This document shows, one piece after another, positions 56,981-64,000 of a stretch of 64,000 nucleotides of DNA. The stretch lies in assembly GCA_019359835.1 (NCBI GenBank), contig CM033320.1:5761691-5825690 (forward strand). Reading direction: 5' to 3'. The number at the start of each line of letters is the position of its first letter. The stretch's first letter is position 1. The notes beneath the pieces were generated by a model. The model was given only the letters and a program-made list of their open reading frames with translations, was not told where the DNA came from and ran no database searches. A program made the translations under genes and the position numbers. Source of the stretch: Pharus latifolius (Eukaryota > Streptophyta > Magnoliopsida > Poales > Poaceae).

Positions 56981-59900
56981 AAGATTTAAGTACTAGTACT
57001 GTGCCCTGCCCTGCCTAATAGTTCCAATCAGGAACACTTTAATTAACAGCACACTCTTTTTATAATTTTATTTTTTGTTTTTATTTTGTTTTTTTAGGAG
57101 GACAAGGCACCAGCGTATATGTATATGATATATCATACCCTAAAATTAAGTTGTCACTGTACTTCATGGGACAAGAAGAGACATCTCTCTAATTCGCTCT
57201 TAGCTCTCATGAATTTAATTAATTTATTTATTGACAGATCTGGGAGACAGGCCAGGTTAGATAAAGGTGAATAATATAGATACAAAGGTTTAGGATATGC
57301 ATTTCTATATCTGAAGTTTTGGAAGGTAGTTTTTCTCTCGTTTTTTTTTAATATTGTTTTTGGATGGTATTTTAACCTGTATGGCTGATTCATCTACACA
57401 TTTCAATAACGACGGCGTGGAGTATAGAGCTTTATGAGATGTGTCAGGAGCTTATTTGCTTGGTGTTCTTAGGTATCTCGCCTTTTCTTTTCTGAAAAGC
57501 ATGCATGTCTAACAAATATGCATGAAGGTCTCAAGTGCTTGCAATTCCTAAGCATACTTAGTGGAGTGGGTGTAATTTCATGGTTAGGATCATGATTTAA
57601 TGGGAATGAAGGTTGGTATGATGAACTACTTCGATTCAACTCGATCACTGATAAGTTTTTGTATATTATTATTGACGCTTCTACAAGATTGATCGTATGA
57701 TAATCTTGATTTTAATGTTGTTCATGTCAACTACCACACCACCTATCATGTATTACGCCATATTATCGTAATCCTTGGTGTTCTAAATTTCTCATAGAAC
57801 CACCACTCACAAAATTATTATTGTCTTTTTCAAAACTCCATCTATAGACTCTGTCCACCACTACTATCATCCCCTTGATTATTTATTACCACACAAAATT
57901 ATAAAACAAATTTTGAGTAACAACCCAACTTAAAACCTTATGTTAATACAAAATATAGGTAAATAGGCGCACTACATAGAAACAATCTGAGACTTCCACC
58001 TCCAAGGATCAGGATGGGAACTCGCAAATTGATTGGCACGACGAATGTCTCCTTCACTAGCTGCAGTTAGCATCGAACCCAAAAAAAATAAAATAGAAAA
58101 ATCTGTGCTGATGGATCGATGTGATTGACAGCTCCCGACGTTATCTTGTACCTTTTCATCATCCATACAGTTAATCTCCAAATGCTAGCAATATAACGTC
58201 GATTTCAACCCGACTATTGCTGATTATCTGCACGCATCAAACTAAGTCTCATTAATTCATGCAGATCTCTACTTAGAGAAGATGGGTGTTTAGTTGATTG
58301 AGTTGTCTTAATGGACCTGGACCCTTAACATTCAAAGGGAATTCGAATCAATCTCGTAGGCGCACCCAATAATGCTAATTCTTGTTCAATTAGACTCATT
58401 TAATAATCATCACTAGTAAAATATTTAACACAAATTAAGGGATTTTAGATGGATTAAAAATTGCTAAGATATAATAATGGGTTTTTTTGGGTGTAATAAA
58501 GCTAGAGGATACGGTAAAAATATGATTTTATTATGGAATTTTAGATATGAGGTTAACACGTAGATCTAAGACTCACATGTTAATGAGATACAACGTTTTA
58601 TAATTAAATCTAAATTTTTGTAATATTATAATACAAATTGACAAAAAGACAAATCAACAATTTTAATAACAATTTCACTTATATCACTAGACTAATTATC
58701 CATACAACTAACTAAATAACATTATCTCTCAACCTATATCTATTTATACAACTAAACAAACCAAACATCCTATAATTATAGGGCCCATCATATCTCGACT
58801 AGACGAATACCGAACTAAACAAGGTTTAGATGTGTTCGAGCGACCTGTGATGATCCTCCCAAAGATGCATGGTCTAGTCCACCCTTTTGAGCAAAATTCC
58901 TTTTTTTTCTTTTCCTTTCTTTTCTCGGGCGTCTCGCTTTCGGAAGTGACCGGCCAATAAAATAAACAATGATCCGTGTCGGACATTCCGCGTCGCGTTG
59001 TCGACTCGTTGTTGGCTCTTCTCCCCAGGGCCCACCTGCATCCAGTACGGTGGGCGTGACTGCCCCGGTGACGTGGCTCCTAATGTGGGTCCCACCAACG
59101 ATGACCCCAGGGGTCAGAGCCTTAGAGCGATGGGCGGGGAGAGTGTAGGCAGTACAAATTGTACAAAGTGCTTTTGGTTTCGGACAAGGGGATTCTTTGT
59201 TTCACATCATATGTGACACTTTTTGTGGCTTCATTAATTTGTATTTTGTAAAGCAGAGCTTACATATATGCTCTACTATATGAAAATTTCATAAATTGAT
59301 GCTAATGAGTCGGCGAATATCTCCTCTCAAATTTTATTTTGCTTCAGATTTTTCTATGCTGTTTGCCTCCGATTCCAGGGCCACGACAATTCAAATATTA
59401 TGAATGGTATGGTTTGATTATAGTTGTAGTTTAGCGTAATTTTGGAATCTCTGATAATTTAGAGCGCTCCAATATTACTTATTAAAAATATTGCAGTACA
59501 AAAAGTTCCACTACAATATTTTCATGTAGCTACTGCAACCCTCCACATGAATTAGTCCAACCGTCTATTGGATCAGATGTCCGATCCCTAATATTTCCAA
59601 AAAAAACCTTTTGATATCTGCAAATCATTTTACATGCTTTTTAAACATAAATTCATGGACACTCATCTATATTCCTGCAATAAAAAAATTGACAAACCAA
59701 GAAAATATCCATTTTTCCAGAAATTCCAGAACTCAATGACCACAAGGAAGAAAAATATCCTTGAAATTTTCGTGAAAACCATGCAAATTGATGACAAAAT
59801 TAAACCTGATATGTAAAATTTTGGCACACAATAGTGTACAATTGGAAATAAAGGAACGAAACAGTTTTCAAAAAAACGAAAAGGATTGCACCCAAAAGAA

Positions 59901-60290
59901 CATCTCTGAAATGCATCTATTTGATTCCTGACCAATTTTTTTTTTCTATCAATGTCACGCAATTGACTGTAACATAATTTGGTTGTGCAATTTTCGACAG
60001 TGAACAAACCTATCCAAATCACTGATTCAGCACATGAATCAAGAGCCACAGGTTGTATTTCTTCCGCTTATAAATGTATGTCATTTTGGATTTTTTTTGT
60101 TGTTGTTTATAAAGGCATATTGTTTTGCGTTTTCAAAAAAAAAATTCTAAATCTTTTCTTTTTATGCCCTCCCTTTTCCTAAAACAATCAAAAATTTATC
60201 TAATCATAATTAATACTCTATATAGTTTTTAATTGAGCTAAATTAATCATTTTAAATCATATCTTAATTTTTATACATGAATATAAAATG
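56981..60290. other. Intergenic
   Basis: No supported gene. A short segment on - (57972-58080) encodes AASEGDIRRANQFASSHPDP, which looks like a gene fragment but is isolated. A GC-richer block at 58860-59170 contains TGGGTCCCACC but no ORF with a domain. Confidence 0.45.
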
Positions 60291-60360
60291 ATATATGTTT
60301 ACAAAAAGAGGGAATATTTGTATTGTGTGTATGTATATGTGTGTGTATATATATCTGTGT

Positions 60361-60540
<180 letters not shown>

Positions 60541-60559
60541 TTGTGTGTGTGTGTATGAG

Positions 60560-62647
60560 AGAGGGAGAGAGAAGTATCCCGTGTATCCACTTATTCGGTG
60601 TTTTCGTATATTTTTCCTCAAAAATCTATGTAAATGATAATAAAAAATTTTGCAAAAAATTGCGATTGAATAAAAAATCAATCTATTATCTCACAAAATT
60701 TAAAATACAAATTCATTCTGCACTAGGAGAAACAAAAAAAAGACAAATTCAACTAAAAATAAATTCGAAAATAAAAAAGATAAAAGATAAAGATAAAAAT
60801 TACTATTCGTTGAAATTTTTCATTTTTCTTTCTCCTAATATACATTGTGTTTAGATTTGTAATTTTGTAGATTACTTGGACACCTAATATACACTTTATT
60901 TTTTATAAAATTTTTCATAATTATTTACATGATTTTTTGATATATGATGCATGAAACACTAAAGAGTTGACATGCACTAAATATTTATCATATATATGTA
61001 TTTGTTGGGGGGTGGGGGAGGGGGGGAGTAATCCTAGCTTACATTGGTGCTGTTTTGGAATAATTCTTTCTACACATGCTCAGGAGAGTTGTTCTATCAC
61101 GGATAACTTGTTGGACGAAGATATGCAAGATCTAATATTCAAAATCTCTCTCACGAACTGTTCGAATCTCGATCCAACATTCTGTACACTCTGAAAGACA
61201 TGTTGTGCTTTTAGTTTGAAAGACGGGATCCGAATCGCAGAGATTCAATGAGTCAAAGGATAGGATTGCTTCAGTGTTTTCATCTGCTGGGTCCCAATTC
61301 ACTTTCTTTGTGTTTTTAGAAAGCTTCCGAGAATTCTAGATTTCTAATCAGTAAATGAAGCATTTGGTGATCGAATTGTGTGGCGACTGTCCCCAAAGGG
61401 AAATAGATAGCTTCCTACCAATTGTGCATGATGTAAACTTCGTGTATCGAAAGCTGTCCCAACGTGAGATCACTGAAATGGGTACTTCAAAACTAGGAAA
61501 TGCATCATCTGAAAACTTTCAGAAAAGAAGAATGAGATCTCGAGATCCAAACTGTTAAATCAGTGTGGATCTGTGAGGAGGATTATTGATTGTTTGATCA
61601 TAAAAGCTAACACCGTTAGTGCCACAAGAAATTGATTTGTAGATTTTTCCAAATCAAATAATGAATTCCTATTTTCTTGTAATAAGCGGAGTCATTGTCA
61701 GATGACCAAGTCGCAAGCTCATACAATTGGTAGTACTTTGAACTCTAGTATTCAATGGGACAAACAAAAATTGTCAAACCAGTTGCCTTGGTTTGGTTTT
61801 TCCCCTCATGGACACAACCTGTTTTTTTTATGAGTATGAGATAGACAACTGCAACTAACTCTCTGTAAAAAAAATTCTTGAACCCAAACCACCCTAATAA
61901 AGACCGAAGACATAAACTTCCAACAAACTCGAGGAATAATAAACGATCCCAACTATTGAGCTATTATTGTTCGGTTCTCGCATAGACACAATTTGTGGCT
62001 TTCCTTTCCATTGTTAAAACAGCCTTTTGACATTGAGAGCCTAAAAGTGGCTAAAGGCTAGGACCACCATGGAGAGGAGCATTAAGATTTCAGAGCATGG
62101 GACACTCACCAGTCACCAGTAATCCTAATCCAATTATAATTAAAAGCTTGAGCAATCTATATCATAGTATCTGTGTCTATGAGAGAAGCAATCTATTTTT
62201 TTTCCTTTTAGAAAACTATCCTCGCAACAAGTAGTACACTCCAACCCAATCCACCCACATATATACCAACAAAAGACTCTAACTAAGTACATGGTTAAAG
62301 TGAGGACTTGTTTTTGGATAGACATACACCCATGGCTGAGAGGAGTTTAAAAGTTTTAACAAGGCCCTCAATTGAGCTTGTTTTTCCCATGGGCCAAGTG
62401 GCAGAAGCCCATATATGACCGGCCATCGTTCCTCCCAGGCCCACGTAGGCCCATCAAACACCCGGGCTATCTTCTCAGCCTGTTAAGTCAGTGGGCTTGT
62501 GCCTTCGCCTGTGCTTCCTTCTTTAAACGAAAATGCACATCTTTCTTGTCTGCAGCCTTGTAGGCATGCGTTTGGACTTTCCTATTCTCTTTTCATGTGT
62601 TCATCTCTGTTTTTTCCTATAATACAAGAGCTCTCATGATATACACT
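60560..62647. other. Intergenic
   Basis: No supported gene. A GGCCCA/GCCCA-rich patch (62390-62460) resembles a plant promoter but no convincing ORF follows in either direction. Short frames at 60967-61194 and 61355-61558 are unrecognised. Confidence 0.45.
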
Positions 62648-63194
62648 TAAGAGTGAAAATGGATCGAATTCAGATTAGATGTTGATCAAATCATATCTAT
62701 ATTCATATTTTTAAATTGGATTCGGATTCGAATTCGGATATGTTTGATACGGATTCTATTAGGATTATTATTAATTCGGATGGATTTCGGATTCTACCAG
62801 ATATTACTAATGTTCTTTTTTTCATTATTTTATTTGTACAAAATTTAAAATTAACTCATTTTAGATCAAGAATAACATATTTGAATGAATTTGTATAATA
62901 ATTCTATTATTTGTGTGAGAATTTGATCACAAAATTACTATAGTGTAAATTTAGAAAAGTATTTTTATAGAAACAGCATTCAAATTTGAATTAAAATATA
63001 CAACTATATCGTTTTATCGGATTTTGTCGGATTTTATTGGATTTGGATACGGATATGAATCTTTTTTTTTAAATTCGGATACGAATCCGAATAGAGAAAA
63101 AAGTTATTCTGATGTAAAATTTCTTATCATATTCACATATTATCAGATTTAATAATCGAATAATTCAGATAATAAATATCCATACTTCACCCTA
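62648..63194. mobile_element. hAT-like MITE with GGATTCGGAT subterminal words
   Basis: 547 bp. Left end TAAGAGTGAAAATGGAT and right end (reverse complement) TAGGGTGAAGTATGGAT form short inverted termini. Flanks TATACACT and TCTATACT match at 6 of 8, the length expected for hAT. Both subterminal parts repeat GGATTCGGAT and CGAATTCGGATA words (62710-62790 and 63010-63100). No coding capacity. Confidence 0.65.
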
Positions 63195-63204
63195 TCTATA
63201 CTAA

Positions 63205-63819
63205 GACCTTCTCCAAGAGAGCGCGGAAAACACTGTTCACCCGAAAAAAATCCGCTTCGCACGCCGTTTGGGTCTGCGCGGCTTCTCCAACAGGCGACGC
63301 ATCCCCGCCCCCGTCGATGCATATGCTACAGAGAAAACCGAAATGTACACATTCTCTCTCCGGTTGGTATCGTCTCCGCAGTCGCCGCCGCCCTCGACCG
63401 TTGCAGCAGACGCAGAGACAGACAGAGAAAGAAGAAAGTGCAGAGAAGAGGAAGCACCGCCGCTCCTCCCGCGCCGCCGCCACCGACCGTTGCCGCTCCC
63501 CTGCCACGCCCCCACCCCACGCCGCCTCTCCTCCCGCGCCTGCCACGCCTCTCATCCCGCCGGCGCTCCTCCCGCGCTGCCTCTCCTCCCACCAGCACTC
63601 CTCCCGCGCCAAAAGCTCCTCCCGCCGAAGCTCCTCCGGCGCCGCCTCTCCTCCCGCCGGCGCTCCTCCCGCGCCAAAAGCTCCCCGCGCCAAACAGTTA
63701 TAAAAATTAGGGATTGGTACTGAGATTTGGGGATGACTGTTAGAGAGGGAATCTTTTTGGGTAGATATGTATATGAGGATATAGAGATCTTTTTTTAGGT
63801 ATGCTTGTTGGAGAAGGTC
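63205..63819. mobile_element. PIF/Harbinger-like non-autonomous element with GC-rich cargo
   Basis: 615 bp with perfect 12-bp inverted ends GACCTTCTCCAA / TTGGAGAAGGTC and a TAA duplication on each side (63202-63204 and 63820-63822), the 3-bp pattern of PIF/Harbinger. The interior (63270-63700) is strikingly GC-rich with repeated CTCCTCCCGCGCC words, unlike the AT-rich surroundings. It may be a captured gene fragment or an expanded simple repeat. It carries overlapping Pro/Ala/Arg-rich frames on both strands, none convincing. Confidence 0.7.
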
Positions 63820-63822
63820 TAA

Positions 63823-64000
63823 TAACTCTGATCCATATACTACAAAAAGGAGCATGAATAAGTCAATAATATGTTACGTGGCGCTAGTGGGCATTTCACG
63901 GCACGAGAGACCAAAAATATGTTACGTGGGTTACGATTAACAGATGAAGAAGAGAGATGGCTCTCAGTATCACATTTCCGAGTCCGTCATGTCAACTAAC
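63823..64000. other. Right-edge sequence without a gene
   Basis: ATATGTTACGTGG occurs twice (about 63868 and 63916) in this stretch; otherwise nothing recognisable. Confidence 0.4.

Noticed and set aside
63196..63855. Pro/Ala/Arg-rich open frames up to 219 codons on both strands
   Set aside because: Stop-free only because of the GC-rich repeats; overlapping frames on both strands with no domain.

Overview
The window is nuclear DNA from a grass-like monocot. Host genes have GC-rich first exons and plant GT-AG introns. There is a MIR156 hairpin, and about half of the window is transposable elements of families typical of grass genomes. I cannot name the species.

Layout: (1) 1-11 kb holds host genes: the 3' end of an unrecognised GC-rich gene (2-193), a small ORF with a GGCCCA-rich upstream region (3144-3416), a five-exon DNA-3-methyladenine glycosylase I gene on + (4159-6908) with a frameshift in its last exon, and, convergent to it, an intact five-exon cytosolic chorismate mutase on - (8896-10752). 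Intron 1 of the glycosylase gene carries a MULE-type MITE built from GTCGCCA palindromes. (2) 12.77-37.64 kb reads as one Mutator-like element (MULE) with long degenerate terminal inverted repeats and a near-perfect 9-bp target duplication. It carries a broken mudrA-like transposase with a plant-mobile-domain region on + and a convergent broken GRF zinc-finger gene on -. It has been expanded about four-fold by nested insertions: a solo LTR (14391-16065), a 4.2-kb hAT element (16626-20796), a complete Copia element with an env-like third ORF (23851-34708), and another solo LTR (35521-37119). (3) 39.2-40.8 kb holds a cinnamoyl-CoA-reductase-like gene on +. (4) 43.6-48.8 kb is an old Copia element with paired LTR remnants, invaded by an LTR with a Gypsy-like end. 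(5) 48.8-64 kb is mostly AT-rich and gene-poor, with hairpin MITEs, a CA/TA microsatellite, a MIR156 gene on - near 56.6 kb, and a hAT-like MITE abutting a PIF/Harbinger-like element at 62.6-63.8 kb.

Among host genes, chorismate mutase (shikimate to phenylalanine and tyrosine) and the CCR-like reductase (phenylpropanoid side) act in connected pathways, but 28 kb of transposons separates them and I infer no functional cluster. The most unusual signal is the arrays of 13-15 bp odd palindromes (ACTGACAGTCAGT type). They fill the LTRs of the Copia lineage and recur, with an orientation switch, in the spacer between pol and the env-like ORF.
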